Assembly (NCBI GenBank): GCA_050942895.1
Contig: JBMNOE010000011.1
Coordinates: forward strand, 1-64,000
Origin: JBNRMR01 sp050942895
GTDB lineage: Bacteria > Bacillota > Clostridia > Christensenellales > UBA1750
Length of the DNA: 64,000 nt
Reading direction: 5' to 3'
The notes under the pieces are model-generated. The model searched no databases. It had not been told where the DNA came from and was given only the letters and a program-made list of their open reading frames with translations. This document shows positions 8,616 to 16,248 of this stretch, piece by piece; positions within the stretch are counted from its first letter, which is position 1, and the number at the start of each line of letters is the position of its first letter. The position numbers and the translations under genes were made by a program.

Positions 8616-8803
8616 TGGCGGCCCAAGTTCGTCCCCTTGTCGATAGAGTGCTTGCGGGTCCAGGCAAATTCAATATCGGCGGTTTCGGCGGCGCAGGCAA
8701 AGGAGGACACCAAAAGTTTCCTGTCGGTCTTGGCAGGATTGCAGATATAGTCAATCGCTTTTTTCAGCGTAGACTTAATAGGATGTGTCTTTGTAACTGC
8801 CAT
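8615..8803 (-). pseudogene. Relaxase (MobA/MobP-like), N-terminal remnant
   Basis: Read from ATG 8801-8803, the product begins MAVTKTHPIKSTLKKAIDYI, has CNPAKTDRKLLVSSFACA and reaches KGTNLGRH, the N-terminal signature of Clostridial relaxases. It then hits the joint with virB4 near 8615 and continues only as antisense VirB4 (TAPIFFPIRNVRF). Only about 63 residues remain; the HxH metal site and most of the catalytic domain are gone. It overlaps the 3' end of mobC by 40 bases, as is normal in this family. Confidence 0.88.
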
Positions 8804-9108
8804 ATCTGATCGAGCCTTTCTTTTATCTCTGCAATATCCGCTTCATAAGCGGGCGCTCCGGAGTTGAGGCGCTTGGCAATCTGGTTGATATTCCGGCCTA
8901 TACCCTGGAGCTCCAAGGTAAACTCTTTGATATTGGCGGTATCTGTATAGATGATATATCCGTCAATCGCCATCTTGCGGAGGTAGGCACCAATACGTTG
9001 CGTCGGGAGCAGTGCCATCCTCTGTTCGATTAGCTGACGTTCTTCCTCTGTTACAGGGCAGCGGAGAACAATGGGGCGCTTGCGGTTTACCACTTCATAT
9101 TCCTCCAT
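8764..9108 (-). CDS. mobC: Relaxosome accessory protein MobC
   Basis: Encodes 114 residues (MEEYEVVNRKRPIVLRCPVT). It has a ribbon-helix-helix-like N-terminus and the MobC core (RIGAYLRKMAIDGYII, LTLELQGIGRNINQIAKRLNSG in family style), plus a C-terminal helix. MobC proteins bind the transfer origin and help the relaxase melt it. The gene looks intact although the relaxase is cut. The oriT-like hairpin is directly upstream, as expected. Confidence 0.88.
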   Translation of the reverse strand: MEEYEVVNRKRPIVLRCPVTEEERQLIEQRMALLPTQRIGAYLRKMAIDGYIIYTDTANIKEFTLELQGIGRNINQIAKRLNSGAPAYEADIAEIKERLDQIWQLQRHILLSLR

Positions 9109-9129
9109 TTCTATAAGGGTTTGGGATTA

Positions 9130-9245
9130 TCCCAACAAGCATTTTTGACATTTTGGGGTAGGGGCCTCAAAATGCGAAAATTCGCAAGTGTGGCTACACT
9201 TGCTGTGCTTGCTATTCTACTCCCTATCGTACTTAGGTAATCCCC
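9130..9245. other. Candidate origin of transfer (oriT)
   Basis: The intergenic stretch upstream of mobC holds GCAAGTGT-GGCT-ACACTTGC (9184-9203), a perfect 8-bp inverted repeat with a 4-base loop, followed by TGTGCTTGCTATTCTACTCC. An inverted repeat next to a nick region just upstream of mobC/relaxase is the usual layout of a mobilisation origin. The nick position cannot be told by eye. If functional, this would let a related ICE mobilise the element in trans. Confidence 0.6.
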
Positions 9246-9325
9246 AATATCTCGTTTTTGCTACTGAAAGCAAAGAAAAAAGCTACCTTTTACAGTAGCT
9301 AAAAAGAAATGAAGCGGTTGAAAAC

Positions 9326-9683
9326 TCACTTTTCTTCCGCTTCATCCAGTTTGATTGCTTCGCTTATTACGGCTTCTACCATAGGCAGATAAGTACGCCA
9401 TTTTTAGTTTAAGCCGCTCATGATCGGAGCTTTCTCGTCTTCCCGTATCGGGATAAAAGTACCTTTCAATAGGGAGTTTGCAAGCTCGTACCAAAGCGCA
9501 AAAGAGCGTGAGGCTTGGTATATATCCGCTGTTTTCGATATTGGCAAGGTATCTATCATCCATCCCTACTTTTTCAGCTAAAGCTGAACGGGATAGTTTC
9601 AATATGTTTCGTGCCTCTTTGAGGTCACGCCCAAAATGCTCAAAGCCTGCCGGAGCCTTTTCTTTGGATCTATCGTTTGGCAT
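9326..9683 (-). pseudogene. XRE-type regulator with a frameshift near its C-terminus
   Basis: Starts at ATG 9681-9683 (MPNDRSKEKAPAGFEHFGRD) after AGAGGTGATT. A Cro/CI helix-turn-helix spans about residues 15-70 (LKEARNILKLSRSALAEKVG, RYLANIENSGYIPSLTLF). The frame is thrown off at an A5 run (T5 at 9401-9405 on the plus strand). Removing one A restores a tail reading WRTYLPMVEAVISEAIKLDEAEEK and a stop at 9326-9328; as written, the product ends differently at 9342. The gene may be functional if this is a sequence error. It is divergent from the cargo operon and probably represses across the shared intergenic region. Confidence 0.8.
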
Positions 9684-9704
9684 AATAATCACCTCTGTTA
9701 CATT

Positions 9705-9804
9705 CTATATGCCATACGTCTACATCAAAATGTTGTTCTATACCATATCCCTACATTTTATATGCCACCCCAGCCTTGTAAGCTTCGTTCAGGCGTAGTA
9801 TAAT
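9705..9804 (+). promoter_or_regulatory. Promoter of the cargo operon with tandem operator-like repeats
   Basis: A near-consensus promoter, TTGTAA (9776-9781), 17 bases, TATAAT (9799-9804), faces the small HTH gene. Upstream are two similar units, about 9705-9730 and 9738-9760, sharing an ATxCCATA-xxTCxCTACATxx pattern, placed 33 bases apart (three helical turns). They lie between the divergent XRE gene and the promoter, so they are good candidate operators for the XRE protein. Confidence 0.6.
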
Positions 9805-9822
9805 TATTGTGGAGGTGTCCGT

Positions 9823-9999
9823 ATGAATTATATGACTACAAAAGAAGCTGCTGCCAAATGGAACATATCTGACAGGCGCATACTGCAATATTGCAACACC
9901 GGACGCATACCGGGCGCGGCAAAAATGGGAAACACATGGCTTATCCCCAAAGACGCAGAAAAGCCCAAAGACGGGCGCAGAAAGGAGGCAAAAGAATGA
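9823..9999 (+). CDS. Small excisionase-like HTH protein
   Basis: Starts at ATG 9823 after TGGAGGTGTCCGT and encodes 58 residues: MNYMTTKEAAAKWNISDRRI, then LQYCNTGRIPGAAKMGNTWL and a basic tail. This is a MerR/excisionase-type winged helix (HTH_17). Its stop overlaps the response-regulator start (ATGA), so the two are translationally coupled. It may regulate the operon or act in excision; neither can be decided from sequence. Confidence 0.75.
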   Translation: MNYMTTKEAAAKWNISDRRILQYCNTGRIPGAAKMGNTWLIPKDAEKPKDGRRKEAKE

Positions 10000-10697
10000 G
10001 CCGCTTGTTACTGCTTGAAGATGATTTGAGCCTGATTGACGGTCTTTCTTATTCCCTGAAAAAGCAGGGATTTGAAATAGATATTGCCCGGACTGTGAAT
10101 GAAGTAAGTAATCTTTGGAGTGACGGGAAATATGACCTCTTAATTTTAGATGTGTCTTTGCCCGACGGATCAGGCTTTGACGTATGTAAAAAAATACGTC
10201 AAGTATCAAAAGTGCCTATCATCTTTCTAACCGCGTCGGATGAGGAAGTAAATATGATTATGGGGCTTGATATTGGTGGTGATGATTATATTACAAAGCC
10301 GTTCAAATTGGGCGTACTGGCTTCAAGGATTAACGCGCTGCTCCGACGAACAAGGGGTTTTAGTGCGCCGGATACGGAAATCACTTCAAATGGGATTACC
10401 GTATTTCTATTGCAGGGGCAAGTGCATAAGGAGAATACCACGCTTGATTTAACGGCGGTAGAATATAAATTGCTCTGCCTGTTCATGCAAAATCCAGGGA
10501 TTATCCTAACTAAAGAAAGGATACTGGATAAGCTATGGGACAGCAACGGCAACTATGTTGATGATAATACGCTTGCGGTATATATCCGCAGATTAAGGAC
10601 AAAGATTGAAGCCGACCCCGGAAATCCCCAAATGCTGGTGACGGTTCGGGGTATGGGCTATAAGTGGAATGTCACAGGCGGGGGCGGTGTAGCATGA
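9996..10697 (+). CDS. OmpR/PhoB-family response regulator
   Basis: Encodes 233 residues from ATG 9996 (MSRLLLLEDDLSLIDGLSYS). The receiver domain has the acidic pair E8/D9/D10, phosphoacceptor D52 in LILDVSLPDG and the lysine of ITKPFKLG near residue 100. The C-terminal winged helix (VEYKLLCLFMQNPG, RILDKLWDSNGNYVDDNTL, VYIRRLRTKI) is of OmpR type. It is followed in overlap by the histidine kinase and then an ABC transporter, the order of BceRS-BceAB-like systems that sense and expel peptide antibiotics. It probably activates the transporter genes. Confidence 0.9.
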   Translation: MSRLLLLEDDLSLIDGLSYSLKKQGFEIDIARTVNEVSNLWSDGKYDLLILDVSLPDGSGFDVCKKIRQVSKVPIIFLTASDEEVNMIMGLDIGGDDYITKPFKLGVLASRINALLRRTRGFSAPDTEITSNGITVFLLQGQVHKENTTLDLTAVEYKLLCLFMQNPGIILTKERILDKLWDSNGNYVDDNTLAVYIRRLRTKIEADPGNPQMLVTVRGMGYKWNVTGGGGVA

Positions 10698-11731
10698 ATA
10701 TTTTTATAAACAGGGATATTAAAAGGCTTTTTATCATGCTGTCTTGCGTGTTCGTTGCATTTATCATTCTATCGCAGCTATATTGCTGGCTGTCTGCGGG
10801 TGCGTTCAATGTGATACTTTCCCTATTGTCATTGCTTCTTGCCACAGGGGTTTTTACCGGCTGTTACCTGTATTTCCACCGACAGCAGCAGATGATTGAA
10901 AACGCCATATCACAAATCAGTCTGTTTGTTTCGGGTGATAGCAGCGCAAGAATTGAAAGCGATAACGAGGGTAGCTTATATAAGCTATTCCATGAAATTA
11001 ATACACTGGCGACCACTCTAAACGCCCATGCGGTACGGGAGCAGAACACAAAGGACTTTTTAAGAGATACCATATCGGATATTTCCCACCAGCTTAAAAC
11101 GCCACTTGCCGCACTTGCGATATATAACTCTCTTTTGCAAGATGAATGTGAGGACAAAACGGCTGTACGTAATTTTGCCCTGAAATCAGAAAAAGAAATC
11201 GAGCGTATAGAAACGCTCGTCCAAAATCTCTTGAAAATTACGAAGCTCGACGCTGGCGCAATCATCATGGACAAGCATACCCAAAACATTTCCGACATGA
11301 TGAATGACCTAAAAGCCCATTTTGAAATACGCGCCGATCAGGAAAACAAAGAAATTATTGTATCAGGCCGGGACGATGAAATGCTGCTTTGTGATAGGGA
11401 CTGGCTGATTGAAGCGGTAAGTAACATAGTAAAAAATGCTCTCGATCACACAGACGCGAATAGCCAAATCCATATTGAATGGAATAGGCTACCGTCTGTT
11501 ACTCAAATCATCATAAAGGATAATGGCAGCGGCATACACCCGGAGGATATACACCATATTTTTAAGCGGTTTTACCGTAGCCGGTTTTCAAAAGATACAC
11601 AAGGCGTAGGGCTTGGCTTGCCGCTTTCAAAGGCTATCGTGGAAGCTCACGACGGCAGCATAGCTGTTGACAGTGTTCTTGATGGCGGCAGCACGTTTAT
11701 TTTGAGTTTTTTGAACCTTACTAAATTGTAA
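10694..11731 (+). CDS. Sensor histidine kinase
   Basis: Encodes 345 residues from ATG 10694, overlapping the regulator by ATGA. Two membrane helices (about 12-32 and 37-60) leave almost no extracellular loop, as in intramembrane-sensing kinases that rely on a partner transporter. A HAMP-like linker is followed by the H-box SDISHQLKTPLAAL with H132, an N-box (NIVKNALDH), and G-boxes DNGSGIHPEDI and GVGLGLPLSKAIV. The kinase should phosphorylate the adjacent regulator. The lack of a sensor domain fits control through the downstream ABC permease, which is inferred. Confidence 0.9.
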   Translation: MNIFINRDIKRLFIMLSCVFVAFIILSQLYCWLSAGAFNVILSLLSLLLATGVFTGCYLYFHRQQQMIENAISQISLFVSGDSSARIESDNEGSLYKLFHEINTLATTLNAHAVREQNTKDFLRDTISDISHQLKTPLAALAIYNSLLQDECEDKTAVRNFALKSEKEIERIETLVQNLLKITKLDAGAIIMDKHTQNISDMMNDLKAHFEIRADQENKEIIVSGRDDEMLLCDRDWLIEAVSNIVKNALDHTDANSQIHIEWNRLPSVTQIIIKDNGSGIHPEDIHHIFKRFYRSRFSKDTQGVGLGLPLSKAIVEAHDGSIAVDSVLDGGSTFILSFLNLTKL

Positions 11732-11821
11732 GCTGAAATTCATCTGGGAGTAAGGAGCCAATGATAAGGTAATACCAAAACAGCGGAACAACGGTCAAGT
11801 TGTTTTGGAAAGGGTGATATT

Positions 11822-12505
11822 TTGAATTTATTAGAAGTGAATGCATTATGCAAAACTTATGGGAATGGTGATACGGCGGTTAAAGCCTTAAAAGACGTTT
11901 CCTTTTCCGTTCCCAAAGGCCAATTTGTTGCTGTTGTCGGTGAGTCCGGTTCCGGTAAAAGCACGCTACTGAATATGCTTGGCGCATTGGATACACCTAC
12001 GTCCGGCAATGTTCGGATTGACGGCAACGATATATTTCGCATGAAAGACGAAAAGCTAACCATTTTCCGACGTAGGAATATCGGCTTTATCTTTCAGGCG
12101 TTCAACCTTATTCCAGAGCTTAATGTAGAGCAAAACATAACATTTCCTGTACTGCTCGATTACAAAAAGCCGGATAAGGCGTATGTCGAAGAAATATTGA
12201 CTGTGCTTTCCTTGCAGGACAGGCGGGGGCATTTGCCACGGCAATTATCTGGGGGGCAGCAGCAGCGCGTAGCCATAGGCCGTGCTCTAATTACCCGTCC
12301 CATGCTTATACTTGCAGACGAGCCAACCGGCAATTTGGATATCAAGAATAGCAACGAGGTCATTTCACTACTCAAAACAGCGTCCAAACGGTACAGCCAA
12401 ACCATCATAATGATTACGCATAGCCGAAGTGTCGCGTCTACGGCTGATCGTGTATTGCAAGTGTCAGACGGTGTTCTCTCCGATTTTGGAGGATATACCG
12501 AATGA
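11822..12505 (+). CDS. ABC transporter ATP-binding protein (LolD/MacB/BceA type)
   Basis: Encodes 227 residues from TTG 11822, after AAAGGGTGATATT. It contains Walker A GESGSGKST (about 42-50), a Q-loop (FIFQAFNLIPELNVEQN), the signature LSGGQQQRVAIGRAL, Walker B LILADEPTGNLD and the switch histidine in IIMITHSR. It is the typical single-domain ATPase that pairs with FtsX-like permeases. Its stop overlaps the permease start (ATGA). Hydrolysis at the inner membrane face would drive peptide or lipid removal. Confidence 0.92.
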   Translation: MNLLEVNALCKTYGNGDTAVKALKDVSFSVPKGQFVAVVGESGSGKSTLLNMLGALDTPTSGNVRIDGNDIFRMKDEKLTIFRRRNIGFIFQAFNLIPELNVEQNITFPVLLDYKKPDKAYVEEILTVLSLQDRRGHLPRQLSGGQQQRVAIGRALITRPMLILADEPTGNLDIKNSNEVISLLKTASKRYSQTIIMITHSRSVASTADRVLQVSDGVLSDFGGYTE

Positions 12506-14313
12506 AAAGCTATCTTGGTCTAATCCCGATTTCTGCAAAAGTGCATAAACGACAAAACCGTATGACGCTGCTATGTATCATCTTTGCCGTGTTTTTGGTG
12601 ACGGCTATTTTCAGCATGGCAGATATGGGCGTTAGAATGGAGCAAACAAGATTATTGGATAAGCATGGTAGTCTGACACTTCAAGACTTGCTTAGTAGTA
12701 CATTGGCACAAACGCTATTTCTGGCGGCTGCGGTATTATTTGCCCTGATATTGGTTGCGGGTGTGCTGATGATTTCAAGCAGCTTAAACAGCAACGTCGC
12801 CCAAAGAACAAAGTTTTTTGGAATGATGCGTTGTATTGGAATGAGCGAACGGCAGATTATCCGTTTTGTAAGGCTGGAAGCTCTTAACTGGTGCAAAACG
12901 GCGGTTCCGATAGGTGTTGTACTTGGAATTGCAATCACATGGGGGTTATGTGCGGCATTACGGTTTCTTGTCGGTGAGGAGTTCTCGGCAATTCCCCTTT
13001 TCGGTATTAGTCTGATAGGTATTATCAGCGGAATTGTCGTAGGGATTGTGACGGTAATTATAGCCGCAAGTTCCCCGGCAAAACGAGCCGCTAAAGTATC
13101 GCCTATAACGGCGGTATCCGGCAATTCAGTAAACGCAAAAATCCTTACCTATGCAGCAAATACCCGCTTTTCTAAAATTGAAACGGCTCTTGGCGTTAAT
13201 CATGCCGTATCGGGAAAGAAAAATCTGGTGCTGATGATAAGCTCATTCGCGCTTAGTATTATACTTTTTTTAAGTTTTTCAGTTTTGGTACAGTTTGTCG
13301 GCTATCTTATGCCCCAATCGTCAAATGCTTCTGACATCGACATTTCAAGTAGTGACGGTTCAAACTCGATCGATCGTGCAATGCTTACCGAAATCAGCAC
13401 CATGCAAGGTGTGGAGCGTGTTTTTGGGCGCAGAAGTTTGTTTGACGTTCCGGCAGGAATAGGGAGCGATAATCAACTGACAAGCACGGTTGATATGATT
13501 TCCTTTGATGAATTTGATTTGGATTGCCTTACAAAAGACAAGCTGCTTAGAAAAGGCAGCAATATTGCAAAGGTGTACGGGGACAGTCATTATGTGCTTG
13601 CAATCTGCGACACGAATAGTCCCTTAGAAATAGGCGATAAGATACAGCTTGAAAATGAAGAGCTTAAAATTGCCGGTCTGTTGAAATACGACCCGTTCAA
13701 CAGTGACGGCAATGCAAACGGGCAAATAACGATTATTACTTCCAGCGAAACTTTTACCCGTCTGACTGGTATCAATGGCTATTCTCTCATTATGGCACAG
13801 ACAACAAGCAATGTAACAGACGAAGATGTAGAGGCAATCAGCAGTATATTAGATGAAAATTGCACCTTTCAAGACAGACGCGAACAAAGTACCGCCGGTA
13901 CTTACATAGCTTTCCAGATATGTATATATGGATTTTTGGTAATCATCACTTTGGTTACTGTACTAAATATTATGAACAGTATTTCCATGAGCGTATCTGC
14001 AAGAATAAACCAATACGGAGCCATGCGTGCGATTGGTATGGGCGAACGTCAAGTTACAAAAATGATAGCCGCGGAAGCATTTACCTATGCGTTATCTGGT
14101 TGTGTCGTCGGTTGTGTAGTTGGTTTACTAGTTAGCAAGCTCTTGTATGACACTCTCATTACCGACCATTTTAGTTATGCGACTTGGAGCGTGCCTATTG
14201 TTCCTTTAGCGATAATTCTTATGTTTGTTTTGGTTGCTGCCATTGTTGCAGTTTATACACCGTCAAAGCGTATTCGGAATATATCGGTAACGGAAACGAT
14301 AAACGAACTGTAA
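12502..14313 (+). CDS. FtsX-like ABC permease
   Basis: Encodes 603 residues. Hydrophobic segments lie near 22-42, 68-92, 130-150, 165-190 and 245-270, then a large extracellular region (about 275-465), then three more helices near 470-500, 530-555 and 565-590. Both halves carry the FtsX motif (FFGMMRCIGMSERQIIRFV and YGAMRAIGMGERQVTKMI). The architecture is two FtsX repeats with one large external domain, similar to BceB or antimicrobial peptide exporters. The substrate is unknown. It is the last gene of the cargo operon and is followed by a terminator. Confidence 0.88.
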   Translation: MKSYLGLIPISAKVHKRQNRMTLLCIIFAVFLVTAIFSMADMGVRMEQTRLLDKHGSLTLQDLLSSTLAQTLFLAAAVLFALILVAGVLMISSSLNSNVAQRTKFFGMMRCIGMSERQIIRFVRLEALNWCKTAVPIGVVLGIAITWGLCAALRFLVGEEFSAIPLFGISLIGIISGIVVGIVTVIIAASSPAKRAAKVSPITAVSGNSVNAKILTYAANTRFSKIETALGVNHAVSGKKNLVLMISSFALSIILFLSFSVLVQFVGYLMPQSSNASDIDISSSDGSNSIDRAMLTEISTMQGVERVFGRRSLFDVPAGIGSDNQLTSTVDMISFDEFDLDCLTKDKLLRKGSNIAKVYGDSHYVLAICDTNSPLEIGDKIQLENEELKIAGLLKYDPFNSDGNANGQITIITSSETFTRLTGINGYSLIMAQTTSNVTDEDVEAISSILDENCTFQDRREQSTAGTYIAFQICIYGFLVIITLVTVLNIMNSISMSVSARINQYGAMRAIGMGERQVTKMIAAEAFTYALSGCVVGCVVGLLVSKLLYDTLITDHFSYATWSVPIVPLAIILMFVLVAAIVAVYTPSKRIRNISVTETINEL

Positions 14314-14405
14314 TTTGCATTGTTGAATATTTAATCCCCTGCCGGACGACGGCAAAAGAAAAAAAGCCGTCGAACAGCAGCCAATTTCTACGCCCAATTA
14401 TGCGG

Positions 14406-14432
14406 CGGCTTTGAAAAACAAAGCCGTCGTTT
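14406..14432 (+). terminator. Terminator of the cargo operon
   Basis: CGGCTTTG (14406-14413) pairs with CAAAGCCG (14419-14426) around AAAAA and is followed by TCGTTTTCC. It is 93 bases after the permease stop. Confidence 0.6.
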
Positions 14433-14515
14433 TCCTTTTGAAAAAATGGACTTGCCGGAGGTGTATTAAAGTCACCCTTTTTTAAGGACACGGCGGTATC
14501 CGAGGAGGTATCGCC

Positions 14516-14617
14516 ATGTCCTTTCTATATGTTCTGTCGCTATTAGGTAGTTTGTCAAAAAAAGCCCATTCTACGAACAATATATTTACGCCTCTCAATA
14601 TGGCATATACAGTGTAG
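14516..14617 (+). CDS. Possible 33-residue leader peptide
   Basis: ATG 14516 lies ten bases after a perfect GAGGAGG and opens 33 codons beginning MSFLYVLSLLGSLSKKAHST. It ends 17 bases before a strong terminator at 14635-14667. The ribosome-binding site sits in the loop of a GGACA/TGTCC hairpin. A short translated frame followed closely by a terminator is the layout of an attenuator leader. No family is recognised, and translation is unproven. Confidence 0.4.
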   Translation: MSFLYVLSLLGSLSKKAHSTNNIFTPLNMAYTV

Positions 14618-14634
14618 CGCTATGTAATACAGTC

Positions 14635-14667
14635 GCCCGGCTGGATTTAATCCAGTCGGGCTTTTTT
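14635..14667 (+). terminator. Strong rho-independent terminator
   Basis: GCCCGGCTGGA (14635-14645) pairs with TCCAGTCGGGC (14651-14661), one mismatch, followed by six T. It ends transcription of the small frame before it, or attenuates transcription into the sigma-like gene at 14809. Confidence 0.85.
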
Positions 14668-14808
14668 GCGTTTAAGCAAGTTTTTCATCTGCTGGAGCCT
14701 TTCATAAAGTTTTCTCTTTCCCCGGTTGCCGTTTTCCAGTTTTCGGGATTACCCATGCGAAAGGGAGGAAATCACCCCGCCTTTGCGGCTGCGAAAGGGG
14801 GTGAAAAA

Positions 14809-15243
14809 ATGAAAGACCCCTATGAGCTACGGATTCAGAACCAGTTTGGCGGTTTCTGCACCAGGGTTTTGAAAAACGAGGCGGCGCGTATACATAACGA
14901 GTATGCAAGGCAGCGTGACCGTGAAAAATCCCTGGATGACCTTACGCCTGGTGAGTTATCTCAGATTGCTACGGTGGACAAGCCCTTTGATAACGAGCAT
15001 ATCTTTGAAGTGCTTGGGCTGCCCGTGGTCGTAACGGGCAATCTGCTGGCGGAGGCCATAGCGAAGCTGCCAGAGGACAAGCGGGATGTTATTCTGTTGT
15101 CCTACTTCCTTGGTATGAGTGACCGGGAGATCAGCGAGCATATGAGCGTTGTCCGTCAAGCCATATCCAAAAGGCGGATCAAAACGCTCAAGGAGCTGCG
15201 CGAGTATCTGGAAAAGGAGGGATTTGAATGGCCGGAGATATGA
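14809..15243 (+). CDS. Sigma-70 region-4-like ICE regulator
   Basis: Encodes 144 residues from ATG 14809 (MKDPYELRIQNQFGGFCTRV) after GGGGGTGAAAAA. A C-terminal sigma region-4 HTH is clear (LPEDKRDVILLSYFLGMSDR, EISEHMSVVRQAISKRRIKTL). The N-terminal part matches small sigma-like proteins of Tn916/Tn1549 elements rather than a full sigma factor, since no region 2 is evident. It overlaps the next gene by 16 bases. It probably controls excision or transfer genes of the element. Confidence 0.82.
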   Translation: MKDPYELRIQNQFGGFCTRVLKNEAARIHNEYARQRDREKSLDDLTPGELSQIATVDKPFDNEHIFEVLGLPVVVTGNLLAEAIAKLPEDKRDVILLSYFLGMSDREISEHMSVVRQAISKRRIKTLKELREYLEKEGFEWPEI

Positions 15244-15467
15244 ATGCCCTGCCTCTGCCTGTTATTCAGGCAGCAATGGAGGGCGACGGTGAGGCGCTTG
15301 CATCTGTCCTCAATCACTATAAAGGCTATATCCGCTACCTTGCCATGAGACCGCTGAAAGACGAATACGGGAACGAATACCTGTGCGTTGATGAAGATAT
15401 GCGGCTCAGGCTGGAAGCAAAGCTCATCCATAGCATTGTAACGGGCTTCAAGATACTGCCGACGTAA
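15228..15467 (+). CDS. Helix-turn-helix protein (HTH_16, Tn916 Orf8-like)
   Basis: Encodes 79 residues from ATG 15228 (MAGDMNALPLPVIQAAMEGD), seven bases after GGAGG inside the end of the preceding gene. It matches the small HTH_16 proteins that follow the sigma-like gene in Tn916-family elements (ALASVLNHYKGYIRYLAMRP, DMRLRLEAKLIHSIVTGF). It is co-translated with the preceding gene and is probably part of the element's regulatory pair. Confidence 0.8.
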   Translation: MAGDMNALPLPVIQAAMEGDGEALASVLNHYKGYIRYLAMRPLKDEYGNEYLCVDEDMRLRLEAKLIHSIVTGFKILPT

Positions 15468-15930
15468 TGGGCGGAGGGAGTGTTTCTCCCTTTCCACGCC
15501 CTCCCCCACACGCCGCGCCCGTATTTGTACTTTGACAAAGAAAGCTCCGCAAGATAACGGCGGAGCAGCATAAGGCATACGGATACATTCTGTCTGTGCC
15601 GAGCCGTACAACCGGTGCGCCATGACCTCCCCAGGGAGCGAGCGATCAATGCCCAGATTGCAAAGCATGCGTGGCAGCTTGCGGGCGAGGACACGCAGGC
15701 AGGACAATGATACTCCCCTATAGCCACAGCTTGAGCGTTAAAAGCGTCGCACGCAATGGGTAGGGCTCCGGCAGACCGTCGGAGGGGTGAAACTCCCGTG
15801 GAGCCGCGCCAGCGGCCATCCGCTTTATGCCTATCATACTGGACAATCAGCATGTCATATCTTAGAAATGGAGGAAACTTCATTTTTGATGTGGGCTTTT
15901 CTCCGGCTTCTTGAAAGGGAGGAAACGCCG
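15468..15930 (+). ncRNA. Candidate structured RNA in the element, family not recognised
   Basis: This GC-rich stretch of about 460 bases has no plus-strand gene and is full of potential stems: GGGAG/CTCCC near 15476-15506, GCTCCGC/GCGGAGC near 15542-15565, and a long hairpin near 15750-15805 (GGCTCC...GGAGCC enclosing GGGGTGAAACTCCC). Minus-strand open frames cover it but have no ribosome-binding site and look like shadows. The placement between the HTH gene and the DUF6870 gene suggests an element-encoded RNA or a structured leader. Neither function nor ends can be given. Confidence 0.35.
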
Positions 15931-16191
15931 GTGATTACAATTAAACAACTGGAGGATATGAGTAAACAGAATATCGAAACAATAAACCGGAAAGAACTGG
16001 CGGATATTACCGCCATTCACATAAGACAGGATTTGCCCCACAATGAAAAGGTGCTTGCCTTTTTGGAGGAAATCAAAAATCCATACTGCTTTCTCTGCGG
16101 GGATGTTCCCGTAAGAGTCTGCTTCTCGGATAGCGGGCCAAAGCTCGGCCAAACCCTGCAAGATTATTTCATTCGCATAAAACAGGGCTGA
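15931..16191 (+). CDS. DUF6870 family small protein
   Basis: The start is taken as GTG 15931, after GAAAGGGAGGAAACGCCG, giving 86 residues (MITIKQLEDMSKQNIETINR). The core ELADITAIHIRQDLPHNEKV, then LEEIKNPYCFLCGDVPVRVC and LGQTLQDYF match a small family common in Clostridial ICEs next to the recombinase. Two cysteines in CFLCGD could bind metal. A longer frame opens upstream to 15787, but its first part reads the structured region. The function is unknown. Confidence 0.7.
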   Translation: MITIKQLEDMSKQNIETINRKELADITAIHIRQDLPHNEKVLAFLEEIKNPYCFLCGDVPVRVCFSDSGPKLGQTLQDYFIRIKQG

Positions 16192-16248
16192 CATTTTACC
16201 ACAGTCACGGCATAATGGTATTGTGGTTATGCGGGAATGGAGGGTAAG

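Larger units (their letters stand above)
14314..14808. other. Intergenic region after the cargo operon
   Basis: This stretch of about 495 bases holds a terminator-like hairpin at 14406-14426, a GGACA...TGTCC hairpin near 14486-14522 with a GGAGG in its loop, a 33-codon frame at 14516-14617, and a strong terminator at 14635-14667. No larger gene is seen. Upstream of the sigma-like gene there is no obvious promoter between the second terminator and 14809. Confidence 0.5.

Noticed and set aside
8564..8750. C-terminal 45 residues of the VirB4 frame as a new domain
   Set aside because: This part is the relaxase gene read backwards, not a protein domain.
15156..15883. Two long minus-strand open frames over the structured region
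   Set aside because: No ribosome-binding site, low-complexity composition, and they overlap two well supported plus-strand genes; probably by-products of GC-rich structure.
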